DNA of 64,000 bases, from contig JACEFZ010004143.1 in NCBI GenBank assembly GCA_014155875.1, positions 211,001-275,000 on the forward strand, in the 5' to 3' direction. The notes under the pieces are model-generated. The model had not been told where the DNA came from. It saw nothing but the letters and a program-made list of their open reading frames with translations, and searched no databases. Of the stretch, positions 18,980-30,518 are shown one piece after another. This DNA comes from Cepaea nemoralis (lineage: Eukaryota; Mollusca; Gastropoda; Stylommatophora; Helicidae). The stretch's first letter is position 1. Each line of letters starts with the position of its first letter. The position numbers were made by a program, and so were the translations under genes.

Positions 18980-20326
18980 GGAGCGTTCATTTGACATCCG
19001 TTCTTGCCACACCGCGCGTAATTGCATACGTTGAACATGATCATGTCATAGTCATGTGATAAGTACTGACCAATGAATAAAACAGCATATGCTTATCATC
19101 CCATGATGCATAGGTTCTGTTTCTGACCGTTGAGAAAATGGCCGGGTTGATCCAAAATCCATCCAAAGAAGCTCAAAGAGTGGTGATTCAGTTTTTCTTT
19201 CATTTGAAGGATGTTGACCAGTGGACATTCATCGAAGAATGCAGGCAGCGTACGGTAACAAATGTGTGTCGAAGACAACAGTGACAGACTGGGCACGAAT
19301 GTTTCGGAAAGGACGTCAGTTCACGACAGATCTTCGACGGCCGGGTCAAGCGCATATTGTTGCAACAGAAAAAACCATCGCCAAAATTGATGCAGCAGTA
19401 CAGATGAACCATTGTCGAAGCATACGTTCGCTAGCGAAAGAATTTGATGTGTCAATTGGGACAATTCAAAAGGTCGTTCGTAAGAAACTGCAATATCGGA
19501 AGGTGTGTTCACAGTGGGTACCACGGATGTTGACCGACCACCAAAAAGAGGAACGCATGGGATGGTGTTTGAACCACTTGCTGCATTACAGAGTGGAGGG
19601 TGATGCATTTCTCTTCCGCATAGTGGCAGGCGATGAATCATGGTGTCACCACTTTGAGCCGAGCAGCAAAAGAGAGAGCATGCAATGGAAGCATGCTGGA
19701 TCACCAAAAGCCAAAAAATTCAAGTTACAGGTTTCCGCTGGTAAGGTTATGCTGAGCGCATTTTTTTACCATGAAGGGCTATTGTTGGCCGACTTTAAAG
19801 AACCTGGTGTCAACATCAACTCTACCCACTACTTGCAAACACTAGACAAGCTGCAAAAAGCCATCAAGAATAAACGACCGGCATGCTTTCTCGAGGTGTG
19901 ATTTTGTTGCACGATAATGCTCGTTCGCATGTTGCAAAGATTGTGCAGGAATCATTAGCTTGGAAGAAGTGGGAAATTCTGCAACATCCAGTCTATAGTC
20001 CTGATTTGTCACCATGTGATTTTCATTTGTTTAGACTTCCAAAAAAAGCTCTCAAGGGGCAATGATTTCACACAGATGCAGATGTAATGAATGCGGTAAA
20101 CACTTGGTTCAGTGAGCAACCACAATCCTTTTTTGTGGACGGCATTCGCCGCCTACCTAAGCAATGGGATTCTTGCCTGAATGCCTACAGCGACTTCTTC
20201 TGACCAAACCATGGTGCATAATTCATTCAAAATGAATGCTTTGTTTAATTCTACCACATCTGTTACTGTTTCTTTCATGCTTTTGTAATAAAGCCATTGA
20301 AATGGCTTTCAAATGAACAACCCTTA
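18980..20326 (+). mobile_element. Mariner family 2, nearly complete
   Basis: Imperfect inverted ends share GTTCATTTGA (18984-18993; reverse strand near 20310-20319) next to TA dinucleotides (18978-18979; near 20327). The length of about 1.35 kb is that of a full mariner. Transposase frames cover nearly the whole protein from ATG 19138 to TGA 20201. Confidence 0.85.
19138..20203 (+). pseudogene. Mariner transposase with two frameshifts and one stop
   Basis: The N-terminal part starts MAGLIQNPSKEAQRVVIQFF. After a frameshift near 19212 the main frame (19221-19901) carries IHRRMQAAYGNKCVSKTTV (helix-turn-helix), RSIRSLAKEFDVSIGTIQKV, the linker motif WVPRML and catalytic Asp 1 in VAGDESWCHHFEP. 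A second shift near 19880 leads to HDNARSHVAK (Asp 2) and YSPDLSPCDFHLF (Asp 3, 34 residues later). An in-frame TGA at 20063 follows ALKGQ. All three catalytic Asp are preserved, but the gene is dead. The family is DD34D mariner. Confidence 0.9.
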
Positions 20327-21179
20327 TAGAAGCACATATAAGCATGTTCCACACCATAAAAATCCAACAGTAATTGGAAATTAAAAAAGAGGCCAAAAAC
20401 AAAAGGCAGCTGCTCAAAACTAGAAAACATTGCCCAAAAACATTTATAGACTGATTGTGTTACATGCACACATTTTGATCCTTGCCATTATAACAGAGTT
20501 CATGAACTGTGTTGAGATTTTTCTTGTGTGAGGAAACTGGAGCACTTATGGAGGTATCTGTATGCAATAAAATGGACCTTACTGAAACCAAACCAAACAA
20601 ATCAAAACAGATAATATAATTAGTTTAGTAAGTTAGTCAGTCATCAGATAATCCTCATTGCACATTGAACTATTTAGTCCATAAGTGCTGAGATTCTCTC
20701 CTAAATGTCTCTCTCAGCATGCAGCGACTGATGACACTATTTCTGTGTTAGTGAACTATTCTACTCTGGCTCCCCGCATGGCGCTGTTGTCTAGCTTCAC
20801 CCAGTTGGACTTGATGTTCTTACAGTCTGGTCATTCATTCCTTGAGTCATTTACTCATCCTGCTCCTTGAGGGCAGTCAGGATGTCATATGAAAAAAGGA
20901 AGATTACACAAGACATGAATGAATGACATATGTATGAGTGACTTCAGGCAAATGTTGAATGAGACATGTTTAAAATGTCCAACAAAATGCAACAAAAGAG
21001 AAAGTTAAATACAAACAATATCACAGCATTGAGATCATTGTAGGATGAACAGACACCACAGGCATGAGAATGCTTGAGGCAGAAGAACTGGCAAGGCATT
21101 GAGAATCTTTATAATTTTATATTACTGATACTGGCACCTTGCCGTCTTGACTGACGATAGTTTGATTCATTATGCTTAA
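20327..21179. other. Intron sequence with no recognisable feature
   Basis: Short frames only. Some ATGA-rich low-complexity sequence lies near 20900-20950. Confidence 0.45.
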
Positions 21180-21520
21180 AAAGAGCTTCACTACAACCTA
21201 TGGATCAGACCAATTTGTGCTGTAAATGTTAATTTATAATGGATGCATGTGAACACATGGTCATTTCTACCGTCATGCACCATCTTATGTCTCACACACT
21301 CAGCATGTGACCTGTCTGCAATCAGTTTCTCCTCTGTCTTTATTCCATTTCTGATCTTTTCCCTCCATGCAACACGATCAGCGGCGACTTGCTCCCAAGG
21401 TGCAATATCAATGCCTGTATCAATCATGTCCGCTTACACACATCTTTGTATGAAACCTATCTCATCAGAGATGTTACATCGAGAATTGACTCGTCTTCTT
21501 TAGCTAAAAATGCTTGAAAC
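21180..21520 (-). mobile_element. LINE C-like 3' fragment (C-terminus with decayed zinc finger)
   Basis: The minus frame 21191-21427 reads IDIAPWEQVAADRVAWREKI, then RHKMVHDGRNDHVFTCIHYK and LTFTAQIGLIH. This is the ORF2 C-terminus with a finger in which the second Cys is replaced by Tyr. It is preceded by YKDVCKR in another frame. The same segment occurs on the plus strand at 59150-59400. It is related to, but distinct from, LINE C. Confidence 0.75.
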
Positions 21521-21582
21521 CATGTGTAGTAGTTGACTCTGGATTGATTATCACACTCTTTTAGTTCAGACACAACAGAAAT

Positions 21583-21858
21583 CTAGTATGGATGACAATT
21601 TAATTGTCTCAGCATTTTGTGCACTGTGCTCACTGTAATGTTCACTTGGTGCAACATTTTCCTTAAGGATTTGCTTGGATTTTTCAGGATTCTGTCTTGG
21701 ATAACTAGACATTTTTCTTCAGACACAGCAGGTTTACCAGACTGTAGAGCATTTTCCACATTTCCCATAGCAAAAAACTTATTCAACAAATTTCTGACTG
21801 TAATGTGATGAGGAGGTTGTTTATCCGTAAATCTTACTATAATTCTTTGAAAAACCAT
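21583..21858 (-). pseudogene. Tc1/mariner-type transposase, N-terminal fragment
   Basis: The frame reads VRNLLNKFFAMGNVENALQS, GKPAVSEEKCLVIQDRILKN, PSKSLRKMLHQVNITVSTVH, KMLRQLNCHPY. This is the paired-like DNA-binding region with its 'GS..N....G.P......V..I...P..S.R.L......S..TV..IL...L..YPY' pattern. The catalytic domain is not visible nearby. It is a remnant. Confidence 0.7.
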
Positions 21859-22129
21859 CCGTTTGTATCGACCGTCTTTTCAAAACACTTGTTCAACCAA
21901 AACATTCTTTTTTCCGTTGATAACATCATTCTGTTTGGAGTGCAAAGAATTACTCCTGCAGATGACAGCCATTACTGCATATTGCTTAACGATGGACTGT
22001 GGAGCACATTTTCTGATGACATCATGTACTTCACTTTTCAAATTTGTTCTACATACAAAGTGTAGTGAGACTTTACAAACACCTGGTATTATACAGTGTT
22101 ATATGGAGACTGTATTGACCCTTGTATCA

Positions 22130-24790
22130 TTCTGATCGAGAAAGACAGGGCCATGAGTCAAGGAAACAAGACGAATGCCTTCCCGTATGACAACACTGGT
22201 CAAGATGCCATAAGCAAGATCAAGAGAAGAAAACTAACTTCCTCCTGCAGGAGACAAGAAAGATGGTTGCAGCTACCATGGTGGAATGGAGGGGTTGAGA
22301 AGGCATGGCTGGGAAAGAGGCAGGCTGTCAAAGACTGGCAAAAAGCCAGAAAGGCTATCATGCCACAGGGTGAGTTGGCGAACCTGAAGACTGAGGTCCA
22401 TAGGACGATGACTTCATTCAAATCCTGCGCCAAACAGGCCAAGGCCGAGAAATGGGACAAGTTCTGCATGAAGGTGTGCTCCTAAGCGATCTCTTACGAC
22501 AGAATGGTTGCACAGCATAGGGGTATTCCAGACTTTTCAAGGCACAGACCTCACATGGAAAAAGTCGGATGCGGATAAAGGTGAGGCCCCTCTTGCATGC
22601 TACATAGAGCAGACTGACCAGAAAGAGGAGCCCGCCAGACAGAGGACCACAACGACACTCGCTAAGTTGTGCGAGGGGGTCAGGACAGACGAAGAATGCA
22701 TAATCACAGCTGAGACAATACCTGCGATGCTCAAGAAATCACCTAACACCGCCCCCAGGTCCAGACGGCATTCGATATGTTGACCTACTGGTGATGTCAG
22801 ATGATGACATGGAAGAACTGGCCAGAGAATTCAACACCAGTATCCAGAGGGGTCAGATCAAAGAGGAATGGCTACTTGCTGCCGCTGCCAAAACCGAACA
22901 AAGATACAAATGTAACAAAGAGTCATGGCTGAATGCGGCAGTCTTTGCTCAAGATGTTTACAAAGGATTTCAGGCCAGAGAAGAGACATGTGCGGCCGCC
23001 ATAGACTTACGCATACAATAGAGTATCCTTTGAGCACTTGATGTAAACCTTCCTCAGACTGAAAGTGTACCCTCACCTTGTACGATGGATAGCTGCAGTC
23101 CTGCTCCAAAGGAAGGTGGTGCTAAGATGTGGGAGTTGGTTTTCTGAGCCGATAACGATATGTCCAGGATTGCCGCAGGATTCACCACTGTCACCAGTAC
23201 TATTCAACGTGTATACGGTGACGATCACTGAACAACAGTTGGATGGGAGGGGTAGGACTCTGTCATTTGCTGATGACATTCTCGTGTATTGACAGTGTTG
23301 AGATAGACAGGCAGTTGCCAATGATATGCAGGGCGAACTAGATCAAATTTCTTCATGGTGTGCTGATGCCAGTGCCCTTGTCAACCCTGCAAAGGCATTG
23401 GTTGCATGGTTCTCCCTAAACAACCATATTGTGAACACAGACCTGCCGGCAGTGAGAATGGATGGGAGCATTTTGAGTAGAACCCAGTCAATGATATATC
23501 TTAGCGTGAGGCTTGATCGTAGCCTGTCTTTCAGAGATCATGTTGATTATGTGATAACGAAAGCTCGAAAAAGTTTGTCAGCAATGAGAGTCATGGCGAC
23601 TGCCAATATCGAGCAAAGACTGCTAATACTTCTGTTCCAAGGACTGGTGCTTTCACCCATCGAGTATGCCCTGGCCATCCTCACTGTCAGCCCTACACAG
23701 ATTGGAAGACTTGAAAAGGTACAAAACGAAGCCATGCGCATCATTTTGGGCTGCACGAAAGACACCAGCTGTGTAGCAATGAGATACCTCCTTGACTTCC
23801 CGACAATGAACCACAGGATCAAGATCTGGAGAGCTCGTGCATACTTAAAAATAAGTGCAGATGAGCAGCACCCTCTGCATGACGCTATATTCAGAGAAAA
23901 GGGTGACAGGCTAAAGAGGGGCAAATCATGGATGGGTCGGGCGGAAGATGTCGTCAGACAGGTCTGCAGTCTTACCAGTATCAACCCCGGCAAGGAATGG
24001 GTGCCGGTGCCTCCAGCTTTTAAGTGCACTTTCTCCTGCATTATCACACTCGACAGACGGTGCAGAGAGCAGAACCCTGCCGCTGTCAATGCAGAGGTCA
24101 ACGCGCTCATCTATGAACACTCAGATAGCCCCGAAGTGCTCATCTATACAGATGGATCTGTTGTAAAGCAGCAGAGAAGTGCGTGGGCATTTACAGCCCG
24201 TTCAGCGGGCCGAACCGTTCAAGAATCCAGTGGTGCCCACTCTCTGACCACGAGCAGCATGACAATGGAGGTGATGGCAGTTAACAGGCTTTCATATGGC
24301 TGGAATCACAGCATTATACCAACGTGTGTGTACTAAGTGATTTAATGAGCATGATTTGGAAGGTCGAAGCTGGATCTGTATGTAGACAGTGGACTGAGTT
24401 GCTGCGGAAGTCTGTTGTCCGCAAAGTCACCTTAATCTTCGTCCCGGGACATGCAGGAGTCGAGGGAAATGAACGAGCTGATAAACTGGCTGGCTATGCA
24501 CCCCCTGTAGATGGCCAGCCCATGGATTGTGCCGATGTTTTTAATGTCCTTAAAGATATGTTGATAACAGAGGACTTTGACGTCAGTGAATCCACATCGC
24601 TGTCCAGGATGAAAGACTTGGGAGTAAGAATTGGCATGGCCAGACACGAGAGGTACATCAGGAAAACGAGGTGCCTCGTCAACCAACACAGAACTGGCAC
24701 TATTAGCCACTGAATGCTGATGTATATGCTTGGGGGAGGATCTGAGCACCTATGGACCTGTCCGGAGTGCAATGAAGATACTGCAACTGA
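22130..24790 (+). mobile_element. LINE B copy 3, longest copy
   Basis: It contains, in order, the post-endonuclease linker (22230-22485, WWNGGVEKAWLGKRQAVKDW), RT fingers (22508-23021), RT palm (23065-23292: GLPQDSPLSPVLFNVYT and LSFADDILVY), thumb plus start of RNase H in one open frame (23326-24336), and the rest of RNase H (24324-24713). Frameshifts and stops separate these pieces. It ends against a LINE F fragment at about 24797. Confidence 0.85.
23326..24336 (+). pseudogene. LINE B RT thumb and RNase H, 336-codon open segment
   Basis: It begins just after the FADD box with LDQISSWCADASALVNPAKA, then YLSVRLDRSLSFRDHV, IGRLEKVQNEAMRIILGCTK and RGKSWMGRAEDVVRQVC. It enters RNase H with LIYTDGSVVKQQRSAWAF and SMTMEVMAV. 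The next frame (24324-24713) supplies SDLMSMIWKVEA, VRKVTLIFVPGHAGVEGNER and ADKLAGYA. The fusion of RT with RNase H identifies an I/Jockey-type LINE. The frameshift falls between the second and third catalytic acids of RNase H. Confidence 0.85.
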
Positions 24791-24796
24791 TAACTG

Positions 24797-25215
24797 TATT
24801 GCTGTATGGCAATGAATCACGGAATGTGAATGAACAAATTAGGAAATGCTTGAAGCAGCTGAGACGTGGTTTCTGAGATGAATGTTTGCAATTACCTTGT
24901 ACATCCAGAATAAATAACAACGATAGCCTTAAAGAAATTAATAAAAATAGAACTTTTATATAAAACATTAAGAAAGAGACACATTTTATTCTTTGTCCAT
25001 GCATTGAGAAGAGAGGCACTGGAAAATATCATGACTACTGGAAAGATCAGGGGAGAAAAGACATAGGCAGACTGTGAAACATTATGCTGGATGTAGTGAG
25101 ACAGTACCATGGAGGAATATCATCAGTAAAGTTGATCCAGACATCAGAGAGCTGTAAAAGACATGAACGCCTACACCATGTGACAGGGAAATGATGATGA
25201 TGAACACCATAGATC
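24797..25215 (+). mobile_element. LINE F 3' fragment
   Basis: It matches 50160-50589: tgctgtatggcaatgaatca, gtgaatgaacaaattaggaa, then degenerate C-terminal coding (HGGISSVKLIQTSES) and a (GAT)n tail at 25190. It is heavily decayed and inserted directly downstream of LINE B. Confidence 0.65.
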
Positions 25216-25264
25216 ATCATCATGCAGCAGGTCTTGTGCAGAACATCATTCTTATTATGCCCCG

Positions 25265-25700
25265 CCAAATAAGACTTTCAATCCCCTGCTAGTTCTTCTG
25301 CCAGTGCATCCCCATGCCCAAGGTGTCAGCAATGTCCTGTGTCCACACTCCAGCCGGCTGACCCCCTCCTCCCCCTGCAGGAACCACACCCTCCATCACT
25401 GTTCTCCCCAAATGACTGTGATGTCCAATGAAACCAAAGTATGTCAGCCTCCAGGACATGATGGTGAACATGAGCCCGCCTCCTCCAGATCCTGCAGAAT
25501 GGCAGTACTTGTCATCTCCTTCATCCATGATATTCCACACACAACACCTGTACATTGAGTTTAAAAGCTCCCATTTTCTTCTCCAGTGATTGAAAAATGG
25601 TCCGTGGTTCACATCCACACATTGCCACAGGAAAGACGATTGCTCTCAAACATGTTCCTTTAACCTGTCTGCTGGTGCTGGGCCGTAGTTTCCCAATACC
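25265..25700 (-). mobile_element. LINE G C-terminal fragment
   Basis: On the minus strand: KGTCLRAIVFPVAMCGCEPR, EKKMGAFKLNVQVLC and GQPAGVWTQDIADTLGM. This is the RTE/BovB-like C-terminal pattern ('CGCE.W......FE...LR', 'GRP...W...I...'). It is split by a frameshift near 25600. No other copy is in the window. Confidence 0.6.
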
Positions 25701-25869
25701 ACCTAAAATGATCAGTAGCTTCAGAATATTGTACCAAACATTTGATAACACATTTACACTTGCACAGAGCTTGTATGAGGGGCAATGCTTGGGTCTATTG
25801 CAACTAGGATTGGCTTTAGAAATGGTAATTGTTACATTTGGATTCTTGCTGTTCTTGTTATGTAAGTGT

Positions 25870-26395
25870 TGACTGACCAAGCAGATATGCTTTTTAAATA
25901 TTCACATTTTAAAAGTTGTATGCTAAGTTTATAGCCAGTTTTGTTAAATTATCAAAGTACAAAGCAGAGCAAGCATCACTGTACATATTTTTTGCGTTGT
26001 TAGATGTTTATAATATGTTATAGACATGTAGTACGTCACTTATGATTGATTACTTGACTCATGATGCTTTGCTCTTATAAAACTGTCCACGTGACACAAT
26101 AATTCAAACTAAAATGATTGCTTTGCTAGGTGAATAATTTAGCAACTTATCCTGCCACTTGCAGTGAGGTTCTGCCAGGTGTGGCTGTCATAAATCTATT
26201 AATAAATTCATGTCACCTAACATCTCCTCATTTGTCACCCAATGTTAAACCGTTTCATTAGGTCTGGTAACCTTAATCTAAAACTATGCCAATATATCAT
26301 TCATCGTTGTTATTTAAGTCCCATATTTTTGCATGTGATCAATCCTATTTAGCTATTCAACGTTATTTAAGCCACATATGCTTGCATGCAGTTTC
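25870..26395. other. Intron sequence with no recognisable feature
   Basis: AT-rich, no motif recognised. Confidence 0.45.
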
Positions 26396-26631
26396 AGTCC
26401 CCAGTAGTGGCAGGGTAGGGATATTCCCTATCAAAGGAGAAGTAAGATACCTCCTTCCCTCCGCTAGCCTGCGGGACACCCTTGGGCAAGGTGGAGTACC
26501 CATTTAGCCTCCCGATCAGGGTTACATGAAGCCATGGGTGCTGGTGGTGGATGAAGTTAAAGATCAGGCGACAGATAGTTGTATGTTACGATTTCCAATT
26601 TCCTCGACGGTAGGAAGAGGATCTCTATTTC

Positions 26632-26633
<2 letters not shown>

Positions 26634-26666
<33 letters not shown>
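26634..26666. repeat. Run of 33 G
   Basis: An uninterrupted G homopolymer in the LINE D leader, absent from the homologous position of LINE C. Length is likely unstable or poorly resolved. Confidence 0.9.
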
Positions 26667-26667
<1 letters not shown>

Positions 26668-28272
26668 ATGGGCTACGGTCATCGACCAATATTGTTACTG
26701 CTAAGAAGGAAAGCAATGGCAAACTACCATCTTTACAGATGCCAAAAAAGTAATGTTTTGCAATTTCATAGAAAATAAGAGAAACAGTATAAATGGGTGC
26801 TCCATAGTAGCAGCCTCATCTGGTAGGTGTAGTCATGTGCACCAGGTGACTCCAGACCATCAGCAAACGACTGAGTGCAAAAGATCAACATTGAATATTG
26901 GAACATGGAATGTTAGAACTATGAGTAAGGATGGAAAATTTGATATATTAGGGAAGAAATTAGAAGATTGAATATTAATATGTGAGACCAGATGGAAAGG
27001 AATGTGCATTATAACATCAGAGGATGATAGCATAATCCATTCTGGCGGAGAGAAAGAACAACGAGGGGTAGCACTTATAATGGAATTAGAGAGATCTTTC
27101 GATATCAACATCATACAAGTTTATGCACCAATAACTGACAGCAGTGATGACAATGAATTTTATAATAATTTGGAGAATCCCTTTAAAAAATGCAAGCATT
27201 CAGAATTAAATATCATTATGTGTGACTTAGTGCTAAAGTTGGAAATCAACAAGATGGATGGATAGTAGGCAAGTATGGACTTGGGGAATGGAATGAAAGA
27301 GGTTGCAGGCTTGTACAGTGGACAAAAAAGCATGATATGATTATTGGAAACACCAGATATCAACATTGCACAGGTAGATTATGGACATGGAGGAGTCCTT
27401 ACCATGAGATCAGTAATCATATTGATTACATTCTCATCAACAGAAGATTTTGAAATGCCTTAAAAATTGCAAAACTATACCAGGCGCAGACTGCTGCAGC
27501 GACCATAGATTAATCATAAGCAGTTGACATATAAAATAACCAGAAACAAAATTTGATCTGCGTGCACTGAAGAGTGAGGAGATGAAAGATGCATTCAACA
27601 TAGAGGTAAAGAACAGATTTGATGCATTGTCCAATATAGAAATATTATTTCAAAATGTCTGCGACCAATGGGAAATATTCAAGACATCAGTCAACCAAGC
27701 TGCAGAAACAAATACCCATACAGTATTGATTGCAGACAATGAGCAGGATCTGCAACATTTAGTAAATGCGGTTGTTGCACACAGTGAACAACTATTGTTA
27801 GAATTAAATTGTAAGAAGACACAGATTATGGTCATCACTAGGAAGAACAAAATACCACAATGCAATATACAGGTAGATGGGAATATTCTTAAACAAGTGA
27901 ATCGGTACATTATCTCAGAACAGTCATAACATCTGATAGGAGATGCCTTGAAGAGATTAGAACAAGTATCATCATGGCAAAAGTAGCCTTTAGCAAGATG
28001 AAAAACATACTGACCAATAAAAAGATATCAATTGAAACGAGAAAAATAGTGTTGAGGTGCTACAAAAAGCCTGTACTTTTGTATGGATGTGAAGCTTGGG
28101 CAATGAGCAGGAGAATGCAAAGAATACCATGGACAGACAGAAAAACCAATGACCAAGTACTACAAGAAACAAATGAAAATCATAAATTGATTAGAGAAAT
28201 TAGACGTAGACAGTCAAAGTTTTTTGGACATGTTATGAGAAGAAATACATTAGAGAACTTGATCACAACTGG

Positions 28273-28457
28273 GGGAGCTGCTGGCTGAGTGGCTAAAACG
28301 CCGGATTCGAATCCTCGGTAAGTTGTGGGATTTTTTTTCTGTCTCCTAACCTACACACTTTGCGACTGCACTAGCCAGGCGGCCTTAATTCCTCTGGCTC
28401 AAAGACCGCCTGCCACACTGTAAGGTACTATATTGGCAGGAAATGACAGTTTGACAG
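28273..28457 (+). mobile_element. SINE III (tRNA-derived)
   Basis: A 185-bp insertion in LINE D with an 11-bp imperfect target duplication (ATCACAACTGG 28262-28272, ATGACAACTGG 28458-28468). The head has a clear box A (tggctgagtggctaaaacgcc) and a perfect-looking box B (ggattcgaatcc), spaced as in a tRNA. The body follows (tcctaacctacacactttgc). Only one copy is in the window. Confidence 0.8.
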
Positions 28458-30518
28458 ATGACAACTGGCAAAATCTAGGGGAAGAGAACAAGGGGAAGAC
28501 AGAGAAGTAAATTCCTGGATGGCTTGACCACGTAGCATGGTTGAAACAAGAACACCGAGCTGATCCATGACTGGTGATCGAGTGAAATAGCGAGTCATGA
28601 CCACCAACGCTTACCAGCATGGTACATGATGGATGGATTATGATGATGAATAAAATAAAATGCTACAATGTGAGTAATTAATTCTACACAGTATCTATAG
28701 AAGTATATCTCCTGAATTATTGTGTTTCAATTTGTGAATTCCTTATCCCAGCAAAGCATATACAATCTCATATATAAATTCATCATGCTCAAGCCTTCTC
28801 ATAGGTATACAATATCAAGAATATCAAATATAATATTATCCTCCTGCATGCATGTTTGGTCATACAATATACATCTTCAGATATGTTTCATATTTTCATA
28901 GATACACTTTGATGAAGTATAACTGAAAGCATTCCAGCTGTCACCTGTAAATGTGACATATAAAATGTCATATGCTTTTATTTGTTATAAAAGTGTTTAT
29001 AAATTTAGTATCCTCTCAAAACATTATTATTCTATAAATGTCAGCAATCATCTTGTGCTCTTCATAATTATAAATGGCACTTACTTCTCCAATTAGGTAT
29101 TGGTCATAATGACATAAAAATAATAATGGGAGATTTTAATTCAAAAGTACGTACAAGAAGAGATGAAAATGAGAGACATTGACATGTTTTAGGAAAATTT
29201 GGATTGGGAAACAGAAATCTTGCAGGTGACAAATTAATTGAATTTTGCACAGAAAATGAGTTAATGATAGCCATCACACTTTTTAAACAACACCCAAGAT
29301 GACTCTTCACATGAAGTCCCCGTACAGTACTACCAAAAACCAGATAGATTATATTTTAATACAAAGAAGATGGAGATCAAGCATAACATCGAAAAAAAAA
29401 ACCTTTGAAGTGCAGACTGTGATACAGATTATCAATTATTAGAAGCAGATGTGAAAGTAAAACTCCAAAAACTTCCCCGAGGACCAAGGCCACTTCATTT
29501 TGATCTCAAAAATATACCAGATGCATACAACGTAGAAGTGAAGAATCGTTTTGGGGTCTTGATGTCTATACAGGGTGAAATGACACCTGATGAATTGGCA
29601 GTACAAGCTAGAGATATCTTGATAACAGCAGCCAAAGATTTAATTCCAACCAAGAATAAGCAACATAAGCCATAAATTAAATCAGACACGTTCGAATCAA
29701 TAAAAGAATGAAGGTAACTGAAACAGAAAGGAGGAGAAACTGATAACAGCATGATGAAGTATAAATCTTTAACACAAGAAATAAGAAAGACCACAAGAAA
29801 GGACAAAAACCAATATATAAAAGATTCCTGTACTAGAACAGAGCTATAGTATGTCCAGAAATGAATGCCGTCATTCACGATCAATTATTTTGAAAGCTGT
29901 CTGTTGCATCGTTATGAAATTTTTCCTCCCGTCTTATATTTACCCCCATCCAAGGAATATGTCTTTGATAGGTCCAAAAGCAACTTAAATCATGAAAAGC
30001 GGCGACATTTCTTTGATGTTTTGATAAAAAACTAGTGATTTCTCGCTAACAAACTTGTTTTACAGTAATGCCAATGCCCCCGCGAGTTCGGATGACAAAC
30101 ACTATGGCGTATCCAGATTCGTATGGGAGTGGGTGCATTGTCTGCTCTGCTGAGACGGAACATGATTACATGTTTTGCACAACGAATATAGCTGTGAATG
30201 TCTCTGTAGTGGGCTTCCTTCTTAACGGTCAAGATGTTAGTCCTCTTTTCATTGAAGTTTATAGAATGATTCGTATGTTCGTGTGTTGTCCCCTCATTTG
30301 ACAACGTGTTTCTTCTCACGTTTCTTGTTATGCCACAATATGTCAGTTCCCACCGCAATATTACTTTTCGGTTGGTATTTGATGCGTCTAGAGCTTTTTG
30401 TTTTTTCAATGTCAGTTGTTTGTCACTGTTGAGGGCTCACGGAATTGAAAATTCATCACTGTGGAATACAAACTGTTGCCATTAACAAGTTGTACTGTTT
30501 ATGCTGATGCTGTAATGT

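Larger units (their letters stand above)
26400..28640 (+). mobile_element. LINE D copy 2, with internal deletion
   Basis: A long 5' leader (26400-26760) homologous to that of LINE C is followed by endonuclease pieces (26753-27265: VHQVTPDHQQTTECKRSTLN, IGTWNVRTMSKDGKFDIL; then VYAPITDSSDDNEF). Most of the RT is lost: 27582-27710 (linker) joins IADNEQDLQHLV, just after the YADD box. The C-terminal part (27974-28288) continues beyond a SINE III at 28273-28457 to a (GATG)n tail. Stops are numerous. A 33-base G run interrupts the leader at 26634-26666. Confidence 0.85.

Noticed and set aside
23326..24336. Host protein of 336 residues
   Set aside because: It is the thumb and RNase H segment of LINE B; the neighbouring frames supply the rest of the RT.
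25289..25618. Gly-rich host protein
   Set aside because: Reads as a decayed LINE C-terminus (GQPAGVWTQDIADTLGM and, in the next frame, FPVAMCGCE).
28280..28330. Functional tRNA gene
   Set aside because: Box A and B are good, but the acceptor stem does not close and the unit has a SINE body and a target duplication.
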